Of a stretch of DNA of 64,000 nt, positions 1 to 8,703 are shown piece by piece (positions within the stretch are counted from its first letter, which is position 1; each line of letters starts with the position of its first letter). A program made the position numbers and the translations under genes. The stretch comes from an uncultured bacterium (lineage in GTDB: Bacteria > Planctomycetota > UBA8742 > UBA2392). Location of the stretch: the NCBI GenBank assembly GCA_938014885.1, contig CALLQI010000018.1, forward strand, positions 62,001 to 126,000. Reading direction: 5' to 3'. The notes under the pieces were generated by a model. The model was not told where the DNA came from and did no database searches. It worked only from the letters and a program-made list of their open reading frames with translations.

Positions 1-447
1 CGGGTCGTTGGCAATGCCGAAACCGTCGCCGGCAGGACGGCCACTGTTCGTGATCGCGCTGGCGATGAACACCAGCCCAAGCGCCAGCACCATCGCTGCA
101 GCCACCAGCAGCGGAGCCGCCGTGAAGCGCAGGCGATACACCGGCGCCAGTTCACGTTCGGGTGCGGCCGCTTCGGCCTTTTCTGCTTCAGCCAAATCCA
201 AACCGGCAAGCACGCGGGCTTTGAAGTCATCGGGCAGTTTGAATTCACTGGCCAGGCTGACGGCGGCGTGGGCGCGCGACAGCAGTTGCATCAGTTCAGC
301 CAGGTCGGCGTCGCGGGCCAGGCCTTCATCCAGCTTCGCCTTTTCGGCGGCCGAAAGTGTGTCCGCCGGGTCAACGCTGAGCGAGCGCGAGCACAGCAAC
401 TCAAGGTCAGAGTTGTCGGCGTGTTGGTTGTGGTTCTCGTTGCTCAT
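1..447 (-). CDS. Anti-sigma-factor-like membrane protein (3' part cut by window edge)
   Basis: The ATG at 447 opens a frame that runs off the left edge, giving 149 residues. The N-terminal ~90 residues are acidic and helical (an SDLELLCSRSL segment, then a DADLAELMQLLSRAHAAV helix). A hydrophobic segment rich in Ala, Leu and Val follows at about residues 114-132, and the rest would be extracytoplasmic. The gene starts 60 bp downstream of an ECF sigma gene on the same strand, the usual place for a membrane anti-sigma factor that holds its sigma inactive. I do not see the HxxxCxxC zinc motif of ZAS-type anti-sigmas, so the role rests on context and topology. The start was chosen because the frame is open right after the sigma stop and the composition fits coding DNA. 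Confidence 0.6.
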   Translation of the reverse strand, partial: MSNENHNQHADNSDLELLCSRSLSVDPADTLSAAEKAKLDEGLARDADLAELMQLLSRAHAAVSLASEFKLPDDFKARVLAGLDLAEAEKAEAAAPERELAPVYRLRFTAAPLLVAAAMVLALGLVFIASAITNSGRPAGDGFGIANDP

Positions 448-507
448 GGCCCTGTCCTGCCTTGCCGGTTGGTGCCGGATTTTCCGGCGGATCAACTTTG
501 GCTGTCC

Positions 508-1056
508 CTAGTCATCGCCGGGCTCAAAATCTTTCAGTTTTTCTGCTAATGCCTTCCTTGCACGCAGCAGGATCATGTGGACGGCCCCCTCGCTGACCCC
601 CAATTCCTGCCCGATGGCCCGGCCTCGCTGCTTGTCGAAATAGTGCATCATCAATGCCGTACGGTAGTTATCCGGAAGGTCCTCAATCGCCTCGCGGATT
701 GCCTGCACGCGCTCAGAGCCCGCCAGGGCCTCCAGGCCGCCCTCGCGGTCGTCGGGGGCGGCGTCCATCAAGTCGGGGTTATCGATCTCCTTGCGGCGGC
801 GGCGCGCGAAGTTCAGCGCAATGCCGATCACCCAGCTTCGGAAACTGGCCGGCTTTTCCAGCCGCGCCAGCGTCGTGTAGGCCGTGGTGAAGGCGTCCTG
901 GGTCACTTCCTGGGCGCGCTGGGGGTCGCGGGTGCGCGCCAGCATGTGGCCGTACACACCTTCCTGGTACCGGTCCATGAGCGCGGCAAAGGCGTCACGG
1001 TCGCCCTTGCGGGCCTTCAGCACCAGCTCAGATGTGTCCAGGTCAGCGTAAGGCAT
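508..1056 (-). CDS. RNA polymerase ECF-type sigma factor
   Basis: 182 residues, the usual size for a group 4 (ECF) sigma. Region 2 is visible at about residues 10-80 (FAALMDRYQEGVYGHMLART, then AQEVTQDAFTTAY and FRSWVIGIALNFARRRRKE), matching the core-binding and -10 recognition helices. An acidic linker precedes region 4 (about 115-170), with IEDLPDNYRTALMMHYFD and the helix-turn-helix IGQELGVSEGAVHMILLRARKAL. It would direct RNA polymerase to a dedicated promoter set. The next gene on the same strand encodes a membrane protein likely to be its anti-sigma. The class is certain; the target regulon is unknown. Confidence 0.95.
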   Translation of the reverse strand: MPYADLDTSELVLKARKGDRDAFAALMDRYQEGVYGHMLARTRDPQRAQEVTQDAFTTAYTTLARLEKPASFRSWVIGIALNFARRRRKEIDNPDLMDAAPDDREGGLEALAGSERVQAIREAIEDLPDNYRTALMMHYFDKQRGRAIGQELGVSEGAVHMILLRARKALAEKLKDFEPGDD

Positions 1057-1116
1057 TGGCCCCTGCCGGGCAGTAGTACGTCAGGCTGCCCCCGTGCCCA
1101 CGAAAAATGAATTCGA

Positions 1117-1136
1117 AGGCCGGTTTGTACCGGCCT
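1117..1136 (-). terminator. Hairpin between two minus-strand genes
   Basis: An 8-bp perfect inverted repeat (AGGCCGGT, loop TTGT, ACCGGCCT) lies just after the unknown gene that ends at 1169. On the minus strand a run of five T follows about 8 bases beyond the stem, so this is a weak or imperfect intrinsic terminator. Confidence 0.45.
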
Positions 1137-1168
1137 AGCGTGAATCGGGAAAGACGCTGTAACGCGGG

Positions 1169-3100
1169 CTACTTCTGCAACTCGGCGAGGATGGCTTCTT
1201 TCGTGGGGTTGTGGTCAGCGATGTCGCGAAGCTCGGCGCGGGTCAGCACGCGGCCGGGGCGCAGTTCGGCCTCAGCAAACTCGTCGCCCAGCACGATCAC
1301 TTTCAGCGGAGTGATGCCGCCAACCTGCTTCCATTCGGCGGGGACTTCGCCGGGCTTGGGCCATGGGCGCCAGGAGGGGCGTCGGGCGTAGCGCGCGGTC
1401 AGGTGGATCGGCCGCACGCCGAGTTTGCACCAGTTGCGGGTTTCGCCGCGCGGACCGACGTAGACGGGCACGATCACGCGGGTGTCCACGGCCATGTCGG
1501 GGTCATCGGCCCAGTTTTCGAGCCACTCCGATGCCAGGCCTTTGCAGTAGCCTTCGTCGGTGATTTCGCCGGCGCGCAGTTCGGGCTTCAGGCCGATGTC
1601 TTCGCAGGCCAGCAGGTAGAAGCCGTAGAACTTCAGGCGCATCAGCTCAAGTTCGTCGCCTAGGGGCATGCGGTGCACGGCGCCTTCGCGCAGGCGGTTC
1701 AGGCCGTTGGGGTCCGCCACCGTGGCCAGCACCAGTTGCTGTACGAACGAATACGCGCGCGCGTAACGCAGGTAGTACGTGGGGTTGGGCTCAAGCCGCA
1801 GTCTTGGCACAACGGCATCTTCTGGCGGCGAAGGCTCACCAGCCGCAGCATTGCCGGCCGCCGCAATCTGCCGGATATGTGTCTCGCGGTGCTTGGTGAC
1901 CTGCGCCTTGAAGGCCTCCAGCAGCCGCAGCTTGTACTTGCGGGTCAGCATCAGCTTGGGGGATTCGGGGTTCTTTTCGGGCAGCAGCAGGGCTTCCAGC
2001 GCGTGCAGTTGGTAGTCGTACCAGCCGCTGTCGGGGCCCGGTGCCAGGTCCAGCTTGCCTGTGCGGATCGCCGCCACCAGGTCGCGCATCAGCTCAGCAC
2101 CGGCGGGCACGCCCATCGGGTACAGGCGCTCAAACAGCGCGTTCTCGGGCGCGTCGGAATATGGCAGAAAGTGCACCGTCGGCTGCTTGTCCGGCGCGGC
2201 GATTTCGCGAAGGTCTTTGCCTTCGTTGCCCGCGTCCAGCAGCGCCAGCAGGTTCAGCCCGTCCATCGGGTTCGTGAGCTTCGAGTAAAACTCAATCATC
2301 CGCGTGTACTGCTCGCGGCACGACCCATTGCGCTTCAGCGCGTTGGCCAGCACCTGCGGCACGCCCTCACGCACGTGAAACGGTTGCTGCAGGAAACGCA
2401 GGAACGTGAACACCCGCGTAAGGTCTTCATTCCACGTGTAAAAGCCCACAGGCTTGCTGGCCGGGCTGCGCCGGAACGCTGCAAGATACTCATCCGTCTT
2501 CGCCGGCCGCCGGTTGAACTCGTCGGGTGAAAGCATGCGGCCGGCCTCCAGCGCGGCAATCATCCACGCATAGGCGCCGCCGGTCGGGTTGAGCTCAGAC
2601 ATCAACTGGCGCACCAGCCGCTTGATGTCGGCGATGCCTTCTTCGGTGTTGGCGGCCATGTGCAGGTCGAGCGCGGCGTACAGGCCGTCGTCAAACTGCT
2701 TGGCCTTGCCGCCGATCAGGTTGACCGATGGCAGCACCGTGAAGCCCGCGGCCTTGAGCTCGCGGGCCGCTGCGGAGTAGTCAGGGTACAGCCGCTGCAA
2801 GGCGGGGCTGTCGTCGCTGCGGGTGTCCGGCACGTCCAGCGCGATCACGGCCGCACTGAGGTTGAGCTGCCAGCGGTTGTCCTCGGGGCCGAAGGGTCGC
2901 GGATCGGTCAAGTCGGGGTCGAAGAAGGGGTTTTTGTCCTCGAGTTTGTCGTCTTCCAGCAGCGGTGGCGGGTTGCTGGGCTGCACGTCGGTGCGTTCGA
3001 CTTCGTAGGTGTCCTGGAAGATGTAGCCGGACTTGGCGGCAAAGATCACCAGGATCGCGCCCGCGAACACCAGCCCCGCCGAAATCAACGCAATCTTCAT
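1169..3100 (-). CDS. Large membrane-anchored protein of unknown function
   Basis: 643 residues from the ATG at 3100, which has a GGGGGG stretch seven bases upstream; an in-frame ATG at 3106 is the alternative. Residues 3-22 form one hydrophobic helix (IALISAGLVFAGAILVIFAA), so the protein is an N-terminally anchored or secreted protein. A proline- and aspartate-rich linker follows. The rest looks globular and helical, with motifs such as KPVGFYTWNEDLTRVFTFLR and a C-terminal region rich in Trp and Tyr. I do not recognise the family and see no catalytic motif I trust. It is followed by the sigma/anti-sigma pair on the same strand, but a hairpin separates them. Confidence 0.85.
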   Translation of the reverse strand: MKIALISAGLVFAGAILVIFAAKSGYIFQDTYEVERTDVQPSNPPPLLEDDKLEDKNPFFDPDLTDPRPFGPEDNRWQLNLSAAVIALDVPDTRSDDSPALQRLYPDYSAAARELKAAGFTVLPSVNLIGGKAKQFDDGLYAALDLHMAANTEEGIADIKRLVRQLMSELNPTGGAYAWMIAALEAGRMLSPDEFNRRPAKTDEYLAAFRRSPASKPVGFYTWNEDLTRVFTFLRFLQQPFHVREGVPQVLANALKRNGSCREQYTRMIEFYSKLTNPMDGLNLLALLDAGNEGKDLREIAAPDKQPTVHFLPYSDAPENALFERLYPMGVPAGAELMRDLVAAIRTGKLDLAPGPDSGWYDYQLHALEALLLPEKNPESPKLMLTRKYKLRLLEAFKAQVTKHRETHIRQIAAAGNAAAGEPSPPEDAVVPRLRLEPNPTYYLRYARAYSFVQQLVLATVADPNGLNRLREGAVHRMPLGDELELMRLKFYGFYLLACEDIGLKPELRAGEITDEGYCKGLASEWLENWADDPDMAVDTRVIVPVYVGPRGETRNWCKLGVRPIHLTARYARRPSWRPWPKPGEVPAEWKQVGGITPLKVIVLGDEFAEAELRPGRVLTRAELRDIADHNPTKEAILAELQK

Positions 3101-3238
3101 CTTCATCCCCCCAGTGTAGTCCGCGCGCCGGTACCGAGGGTGCAAAAATCGCCTTGTACGTCCCGCCCCAGAAGTCCTTTACCCCGGCGGCGATTCAGGG
3201 CAAACTCCGTGGGCTCACTGACTTTTCCTGGAGACCCG

Positions 3239-3787
3239 ATGAAACTTCTCGCGCTGACCTTCGCCTGTGCCGCCTCAATGCTGCTGTTTGGTTGCGGCGG
3301 TATGCCCAAGCCCCAGATTGAGGCCGCCAAGCCCCGCGCCGACGCAACACTCGTGCGCGTCAACATCACCGCCACCAATTACGACACCAGTTGGGACAAA
3401 GAAAACGTGCGGCTGCGCTGCAGCCAGATCTGGCTGAATGACTCCGGCGTGCCCACCAACAAGGAACAGGTGTTCGACGTGGCCTTCAACGGCCGCACCG
3501 GTGACGCGCGCTCGACGCTGAAGATGAAGGACTCAGACGGCCGCAGCACGAACCGCGTGCGCCTGAACTTTGAGCTGGTAAGCGGTGAGAACAAGGCCAC
3601 GGAAAACGTAAGCGCGGGCACGACGCTGGAATGGAAGGTGCCGTCAGGGCTGGAACAGAAAGACATCGTGTTCCTGGCCGTGGTCAGCCGCAAGGCGCGC
3701 AGCAACTACGCGATCGACGTGTTGTATGCGATGGACCCGGCAACAGCCGAACTGGTGCAGGTTCTGCCCAGCTACGACGCCGAGTAA
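3239..3787 (+). CDS. Putative lipoprotein
   Basis: 182 residues. Residues 1-20 form a lipoprotein signal ending in a lipobox-like LLFGC, so Cys19 would be lipidated and the protein anchored in the envelope. The mature part (from about residue 30) is a single beta-rich domain with VRVNITATNYDTSW, VRLRCSQIWLNDSG and a C-terminal YAIDVLYAMDP. The fold resembles small periplasmic beta-sandwich proteins, but I cannot name the family. Transcribed divergently from the large membrane protein and followed by a strong terminator, so likely monocistronic. The ATG at 3239 was chosen because the signal peptide begins there. Confidence 0.8.
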   Translation: MKLLALTFACAASMLLFGCGGMPKPQIEAAKPRADATLVRVNITATNYDTSWDKENVRLRCSQIWLNDSGVPTNKEQVFDVAFNGRTGDARSTLKMKDSDGRSTNRVRLNFELVSGENKATENVSAGTTLEWKVPSGLEQKDIVFLAVVSRKARSNYAIDVLYAMDPATAELVQVLPSYDAE

Positions 3788-3806
3788 ACGCGCACGCAAA
3801 ATGACC

Positions 3807-3833
3807 AGAACCCCCGCCTCACGCGGGGGTTCT
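3807..3833 (+). terminator. Intrinsic terminator after the lipoprotein gene
   Basis: Perfect 11-bp stem AGAACCCCCGC / GCGGGGGTTCT with loop CTCAC, followed by TTGTTTG. It lies 20 bp after the stop codon at 3787. Confidence 0.88.
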
Positions 3834-4299
3834 TTGTTTGCCGTCATGCAAGCGCTTCCATGCATGCGCTAAGAAAGGATGGGGGAGTCAAAAGGAGGGC
3901 TCAGAAGTTCCCTTGACTCCCCCGAGGCGGGCGATCATCCCCACGATGGAATCGCCCGTTTCGCAAGGGCTGCCGCCCTTGCTACCTGTATCGTTACTGG
4001 CGGGAACCGTACACCGTAGCTGGCCTGTAACACACTGCAGGCGTGCAATTTGGCGGCTTTGAGGCCCGAGTTCCCACTCGTGGCCTAACTTCACACCCGC
4101 CTTGCGCTTGCGAGTCACCCCACCAAGGGGTCAGTCTGTCGGCGCGGAATGCACTTCGGTGCGATTGGTTCCTGCCTTCGATAGTGCAAATCATGCGCCA
4201 ATCTCGAACGCGATCGACAATGTTTCTCCGTTGGAAAATGACCGCTTGTTCGCACTATGGCCGGATTCACAGGGCCTGTGTCTGGTGCGGAGATCTGGG
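3834..4299. other. 466-bp non-coding stretch with two inverted repeats
   Basis: No convincing gene. It holds an 11-bp inverted repeat (GGGGGAGTCAA at 3881-3891 with TTGACTCCCCC at 3913-3923) and a perfect 8-bp hairpin (GCAAGGGC 3963-3970, GCCCTTGC 3975-3982). Base composition is more AT-rich toward 4180-4260, where the promoter of the peptidase gene probably lies. The structures could belong to a long 5' untranslated leader. Confidence 0.5.
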
Positions 4300-6030
4300 A
4301 TGACCCGACTGTTGTTCGCCTGCGCGTTGCTCGCGCTGCCTTCCTTTATTGTCAACAACGTTGCCCAGGCGACCGAAACCAAGCCAATACCCGGTGCTCC
4401 TGACTACGTCATCCTCTGCGCCAACGGCCTGAAAGAAGTCGCGACGGAGTGGGCGGCCATGCGTGCCGGCCACGGCCGCGTCACGAAGGTCGTCACGCTG
4501 GCCGAAATCAGCGGTGATGCCAAGCGCGCACCCTCATTGGTCGACATCAAGTCCCAGGTGGTTCAGTGGTCGGTACTGGACGATGAGGTTCGCCCGAGCT
4601 TCCAATTGCTGCTGATGGGCGACTGCCCCGACGAAGGGGTTGATGCCTATGACCCGGCCTCACAGATTCCGTGGTTTCTGACGCGGCAGGAAGACAGCAA
4701 CCCGGAACCTACGCGCCGCAAGCGCATCCCCACGGATAACTTCCTGGCCGACGTGATCACCGACGAACATGCGATGCCGGACATCGCCGTCGGGCGCATT
4801 CCCGCGCGCACGGTTGAAGACGCGCGCCTTGCCCTGAAGAAAGTAAAGGCTTACGAGGCCGCGCCGCAGGGTGAATGGCTGCGCAACCTGACGTTCTTCG
4901 CCGGCGAGGGCCGCTTTGGCGCGCAGATTGACCGCATGCTGGAAAACCTGTTCACCCAGTTCGCTGAACAGACAATCAGCCAGGCTTACACCGTGCGCAT
5001 GACCTACGCGAACATCCGCAGCAGTTACGCCTACGTGCCACGCCTGTTCAGTGACAAAGTGATCGACGAAGCCAACGCCGGCGCACTGATGCTGACCTAT
5101 ATGGGCCACGGCCTGTACGACCGCCTCGACAACATGGACATCCAGGACGAAAGCGGCAAACGTGTGCGCGCCCCGATCCTTAGCAGCGACGACGTCGCCA
5201 AGTTCAACATCCCCGACGGCAAGCTGCCGGTGATGCTGATCGTGGCCTGCCAGACCGGCTACATGGACCACCCCAAGGGCTGCCTGGCCGAGAAAATCTG
5301 CTTCACCGAAAAGGCACCCGTCGCCGTCATCGGCAGCAGCCGCGACAGCCACCCCTACAGCAATACCCTGCTGCAGAAGGCGCTGGTAAGCGCCGTCAGC
5401 ACCGACCGCGTGCCCACGCTGGGCGAAGCGCTGCTGATCGCCAAGCGAGAACTTGTGCTAGCCGAAGACCCCGACCGCGGCCGCCTTGAACTGATGGCCA
5501 AGTTCATCATCCCCAAGGATGAAGAACGCACCGCGCTCAATGCCAGCCACATGAGTATGTACAACCTGACCGGCGATCCCGGCCTGCGCATGCGCTATCC
5601 CACGGTGGACCTGCAAGGCCACAGCGCCGATTTTGCGGACGGCAAGCTGACGGTGCGCGTACGCCACGCGGACAAGCTGCCCGAAGGCATTAGCCTTAGC
5701 TGCGCGATTGAAGTACGCCGCACAGAAATTGCCGGTGAGTTGAAGTCATTCACCGCCGCCGACCTGGTGTCCGCCGACGCCGACAAACGCAAGGCCGCCG
5801 AAGAGGCCGTGCGCGCCAACCACGCCACCAGCAACAGCAAGCTGCTGCTTGATCCGAAACTTGAAGTGATCGGAAGCGCCAAGCTGGATGAGGGCGGCTA
5901 TGAAACCGTGCTGCAAGGCAAATTGGAGAAGGTTCCCGCCGCCGGCGAGTACAACGTGAAGGTGTACGCAACCGTGCAGAAAAGCACGGACTGCGGCTTT
6001 ACAGCGACCAAACTGATCCTAAAGAAGTAG
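4300..6030 (+). CDS. Secreted C25 (gingipain-type) cysteine peptidase
   Basis: 576 residues from the ATG at 4300, where a signal peptide begins (TRLLFACALLALPSF, cleavage near residue 25). The catalytic domain spans about residues 35-450. The gingipain-type dyad is visible: His270 in LTYMGHGLYD and Cys317 in LIVACQTGY. Other conserved features are an FQLLLMGD strand, the Asp-rich DIAVGRIPAR segment and a C-terminal YNLTGDPGLRMRYP. The last ~125 residues look like an immunoglobulin-like beta domain, as in many secreted C25 enzymes. The protein would act outside the cytoplasm. No Por/type IX C-terminal sorting domain is obvious. The frame is open further upstream to 4102, but only the 4300 start gives a signal peptide. 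Confidence 0.9.
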   Translation: MTRLLFACALLALPSFIVNNVAQATETKPIPGAPDYVILCANGLKEVATEWAAMRAGHGRVTKVVTLAEISGDAKRAPSLVDIKSQVVQWSVLDDEVRPSFQLLLMGDCPDEGVDAYDPASQIPWFLTRQEDSNPEPTRRKRIPTDNFLADVITDEHAMPDIAVGRIPARTVEDARLALKKVKAYEAAPQGEWLRNLTFFAGEGRFGAQIDRMLENLFTQFAEQTISQAYTVRMTYANIRSSYAYVPRLFSDKVIDEANAGALMLTYMGHGLYDRLDNMDIQDESGKRVRAPILSSDDVAKFNIPDGKLPVMLIVACQTGYMDHPKGCLAEKICFTEKAPVAVIGSSRDSHPYSNTLLQKALVSAVSTDRVPTLGEALLIAKRELVLAEDPDRGRLELMAKFIIPKDEERTALNASHMSMYNLTGDPGLRMRYPTVDLQGHSADFADGKLTVRVRHADKLPEGISLSCAIEVRRTEIAGELKSFTAADLVSADADKRKAAEEAVRANHATSNSKLLLDPKLEVIGSAKLDEGGYETVLQGKLEKVPAAGEYNVKVYATVQKSTDCGFTATKLILKK

Positions 6031-6110
6031 CCCTTTGGGAAAGAACCCGACGCCGGCCAGGCTCGCATGGTGCGAGAAAGCGGACGCGGGGTCCAATACC
6101 GAGGTCAACC

Positions 6111-6797
6111 ATGCAACTCCCCAGCCTTAAGGCTGAGCCGCGCTCAGCCATTGGTACCAAACACATGCGTCGTGCCCGCGCCGAGGGCAAAGTCCCGGCG
6201 GTGCTGTACGGCAAGGGCAAGGAAAACCTGAACCTTTCCGTGCCGCAGCGCGACCTGGAGCAGCTGGTAAAGGCTGCCTACCACGTACTTGAGCTCGACA
6301 TCGGCGGCAAGAAGGAACACGCGCTGATCCGCGGCCTGCAGCGCGACAACCTGCGCGATGAACTGCTTCACATCGACCTGCTGCGCGTGGACATCAAGGA
6401 CAAGGTCCGCCTGATCGTCCCGTTCACCTTCCTTGGTACGCCCAAGGGCGCCAGCAACGGCGGCCTGCTTGAAATCATGCAGTCGGGCGTGGACATCAAC
6501 TGCCCGGCCGTCAACGTGCCCAAGTACATCACCGTCGAAGTGGCCAAGCTTGAGCTGGGTGACGGCGTCCGCTTCAAGGACGTCCCGCTGCCCGAAGGTG
6601 CCGAGCTGCTTTCGCCGCCGGAAGGCTTCGTGGTCAAGTGCGCCATCGCGCGTCGTGCCATCGCCGACGAGCAGGCGGCAGCGGCAGCAGCAGCACCGGG
6701 CGCAGCAGCAGCCCCTGGTGCGGCCGCACCGGGCGCCGCAGCCCCGGCCGCCGCGGCGGCAGCCCCCGCAGCCAAGGCAGCACCTGCCAAGAAGTAG
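6111..6797 (+). CDS. rplY: 50S ribosomal protein L25 (Ctc-type, long form)
   Basis: 228 residues. Residues 1-90 form the 5S-rRNA-binding L25 domain (KAEPRSAIGTKHMRRARAEG, GKVPAVLYGKGKEN); residues ~95-190 form the TL5/CTC beta domain (VPFTFLGTPKGASNGGLLE, VPLPEGAELLSPPEGFVV). It stabilises 5S rRNA in the large subunit. The last ~35 residues are a low-complexity Ala/Pro/Gly tail ending in AKAAPAKK, likely disordered. It opens a ribosomal/replication cluster (S6, SSB, S18, L9). A short hairpin (6062-6076) lies in the 5' untranslated region just upstream. Confidence 0.97.
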   Translation: MQLPSLKAEPRSAIGTKHMRRARAEGKVPAVLYGKGKENLNLSVPQRDLEQLVKAAYHVLELDIGGKKEHALIRGLQRDNLRDELLHIDLLRVDIKDKVRLIVPFTFLGTPKGASNGGLLEIMQSGVDINCPAVNVPKYITVEVAKLELGDGVRFKDVPLPEGAELLSPPEGFVVKCAIARRAIADEQAAAAAAAPGAAAAPGAAAPGAAAPAAAAAAPAAKAAPAKK

Positions 6798-6899
6798 CGG
6801 GCAGCGTCATCCGCATTGCATTCATCGCCCTTCCCGGCGCTTCGGCGGCGCCGGGCATACGACCGAGAGGGCATTACTGTGCCGAAGCCAGGAGAAGCC

Positions 6900-7301
6900 A
6901 TGCCGCAGGACAACCAGAGGCTTTACGAGGGCCTGTTCCTCGTGGACCCGGGGTTTGCCAACAAGGACCCGGAAGCAGCGATCGCGCTGTGCCGCACCGT
7001 GCTGGAAAAGCACGGCGCCACGGTGATTCGCGCCGAGTTGTGGGCCGAGCAGCGCCTTGCGTACGAAGTGCGCAAGAACAAGCGCGGCGCCTACATCCTG
7101 ACCGCGTTCCGCGCCGAGACGCTGAAGATGCAGGAAGTTGAGCTCGAGTGCCGTTTGACCGAGCGCATCCTGCGCTACCTGTTCACGAACCGTGAAGGCG
7201 TGCCAATCGAAAAATGGTTCCGCCGCTATGAGCAAAAGGCCCCGCGCCGCGAAGAAGAAGCACCGCGCGAGACCGAAGAAGTGCCGGCATTGATTGAGTA
7301 G
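6900..7301 (+). CDS. rpsF: 30S ribosomal protein S6
   Basis: 133 residues from the ATG at 6900, preceded by AGGAG. The S6 ferredoxin-like fold is clear: YEGLFLVDPGFA at the N-terminus, the central AELWAEQRLAYEVRKNKRGAY strand pair, and LTERILRYLFTNREG at about residue 95. A charged Glu/Arg-rich tail follows. S6 binds S18 on the 30S platform, and rpsR lies two genes downstream with ssb between them, the conserved bacterial order. The frame extends upstream to 6816, but only the 6900 start has a ribosome binding site and matches the family length. Confidence 0.97.
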   Translation: MPQDNQRLYEGLFLVDPGFANKDPEAAIALCRTVLEKHGATVIRAELWAEQRLAYEVRKNKRGAYILTAFRAETLKMQEVELECRLTERILRYLFTNREGVPIEKWFRRYEQKAPRREEEAPRETEEVPALIE

Positions 7302-7348
7302 TCAGGACTGACCCGCGATTCGGACGAAGCAGCACACGGACAACGGCC

Positions 7349-7843
7349 ATGATCACTCTGAACAAGGTATTCCTGGTGGGCAACCTGGCCCGCGACCCTG
7401 ACCTGCGGCACACGCCGTCAGGCACACCGGTCACGGAATTCCGGCTTGCCGTAAGCGACAGCTACACCACAAGCAGCGGCGAAAAGCACGACCGCACCTG
7501 CTTCATCGACGTGGTCAGCTGGCGCAAACTGGCTGAAAGCTGCGCCGAGTTCCTGAAAAAGGGCTCGCCGGTTTTCGTCGAAGGGCGCCTTGAGCAGGAC
7601 ACCTGGACCACCGGCGACGGCCAGCGCCGCAGCCGCATCCGGGTTGTGGCCTACAGTGTGCAGTTCATCCGGCGCGAGGTTGAGCGCAGCGCGTCGGGCC
7701 GCCACATCCGCGTGGTGGAAAAAACCGGAAGCACGATTCGTGATTCGGACGAAGGCAGCGTCAGCGACGCCGACCTGGCCATGCCCGAAGAGCGCGAAAC
7801 GTCCGAAAACGTGGAAGACGTGGGCGACGACGTAAACCTTTAA
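7349..7843 (+). CDS. ssb: Single-stranded DNA-binding protein
   Basis: 164 residues. The OB fold occupies about residues 3-108 (NKVFLVGNLARDPDLRHTPSG, FIDVVSWRKLAE, VFVEGRLEQDTW), typical of bacterial SSB, which coats single-stranded DNA in replication and repair. The C-terminal ~50 residues are acidic and flexible. The tip reads GDDVNL instead of the usual DDDIPF, so the last hydrophobic Pro-Phe pair that docks partner proteins is missing. It sits between rpsF and rpsR in the standard order. Confidence 0.97.
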   Translation: MITLNKVFLVGNLARDPDLRHTPSGTPVTEFRLAVSDSYTTSSGEKHDRTCFIDVVSWRKLAESCAEFLKKGSPVFVEGRLEQDTWTTGDGQRRSRIRVVAYSVQFIRREVERSASGRHIRVVEKTGSTIRDSDEGSVSDADLAMPEERETSENVEDVGDDVNL

Positions 7844-7880
7844 CCAAACACAGGCGGGGCACGCCCCGCAGGAGACAGCC

Positions 7881-8147
7881 ATGGGTAAGATCCGCATCAA
7901 CGCCACAAAGCTGAAGAAGAAGAAGAAGCGCGCGCGCGCGATCATGCCGACGCAGAGCAAGCTGACCCGCGACCAGCGCGAATTCCTCGATTACAAGGAC
8001 ATCGAAACGCTGTCACGCTTCGTTTCAGGCGTGGGCAAGATCCAGCCCCGCAAGCGCACCGGCGCCAACCACAAGGAACAGCAGTCCGTACGCCAGGCCG
8101 TGAAGCTGGCGCGTTTCATGGCGCTGCTGCCCTTCGTGTCGCACTAA
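7881..8147 (+). CDS. rpsR: 30S ribosomal protein S18
   Basis: 88 residues, start ATG at 7881 with GGAG eight bases upstream. The S18 core is clear: LDYKDIETLSRFVSGVGKIQ, RKRTGANHKEQQSVRQAVKLAR and LPFVS at the end. The N-terminus is rich in lysine (KLKKKKKRARA) and longer than in E. coli. It pairs with S6 on the small subunit. Part of the rpsF-ssb-rpsR-rplI operon. Confidence 0.97.
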   Translation: MGKIRINATKLKKKKKRARAIMPTQSKLTRDQREFLDYKDIETLSRFVSGVGKIQPRKRTGANHKEQQSVRQAVKLARFMALLPFVSH

Positions 8148-8206
8148 GCCCGGCCGCAGAGTGAACTGAAACGGAACCGCGTACGAACAGATTGACGGAG
8201 ACCAAC

Positions 8207-8659
8207 ATGAAGCTTCTTTTGCGTGAATCCATCCGCGGCGTAGGCAAGCGCGGCGACGTCGTTGACGTCACCGACGGCTACGCCCGCAACTACCTTCTGC
8301 CCAAGAACCTGGCCATGCCCGCCAGCGATGAAAACCTGCGCCGCCTTGCCGGTGAAAAGCGTGCCTATGAAGCTCGCACCGAGCGCGAAAAGGAACACGC
8401 CCAGGAAATCGCCGACGCGATCGGCAAGGTCCAGCTGACCGTGCCCATGCGGGCCAACCCCGAAGGCCACTTGTTCGGCAGCGTCAGCTCGCGCATCATT
8501 GCCGACGCGTTCAAGGCCGAAGGCATTACCCTCAAGCCCGCGCAGATTGAGCTTGAGTCGGAACACATCCGCGAGCTCGGAACCTACAGCTTCAAGATCC
8601 GGCTGCACGACGAAGTCGAAGTGCAGAGCCGCATCTGGATCGTGGCCGAAAAAGAGTAG
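8207..8659 (+). CDS. rplI: 50S ribosomal protein L9
   Basis: 150 residues from the ATG at 8207 with GGAG at 8197-8200. The N-terminal domain carries the L9 signature (LLRESIRGVGKRGDVVDVTDGYARNYL split over residues 3-30). A long charged helix (about 45-75) and the C-terminal domain with LFGSVSSRIIADAF and the final RLHDEVEVQSRIWIVAE follow. It is the last gene of the operon and is followed by a perfect terminator. dnaB, its usual neighbour in many bacteria, lies far away at 61536. Confidence 0.97.
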   Translation: MKLLLRESIRGVGKRGDVVDVTDGYARNYLLPKNLAMPASDENLRRLAGEKRAYEARTEREKEHAQEIADAIGKVQLTVPMRANPEGHLFGSVSSRIIADAFKAEGITLKPAQIELESEHIRELGTYSFKIRLHDEVEVQSRIWIVAEKE

Positions 8660-8675
8660 TCCACAGGCAAACCAG

Positions 8676-8703
8676 AAACCGGACGCCCAAGGGCGTCCGG
8701 TTT
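8676..8703 (+). terminator. Intrinsic terminator of the L25-S6-SSB-S18-L9 operon
   Basis: Perfect 13-bp stem AAACCGGACGCCC / GGGCGTCCGGTTT with a two-base loop, 16 bp after the rplI stop. The downstream T run is short (TTT then GCG). Confidence 0.85.
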
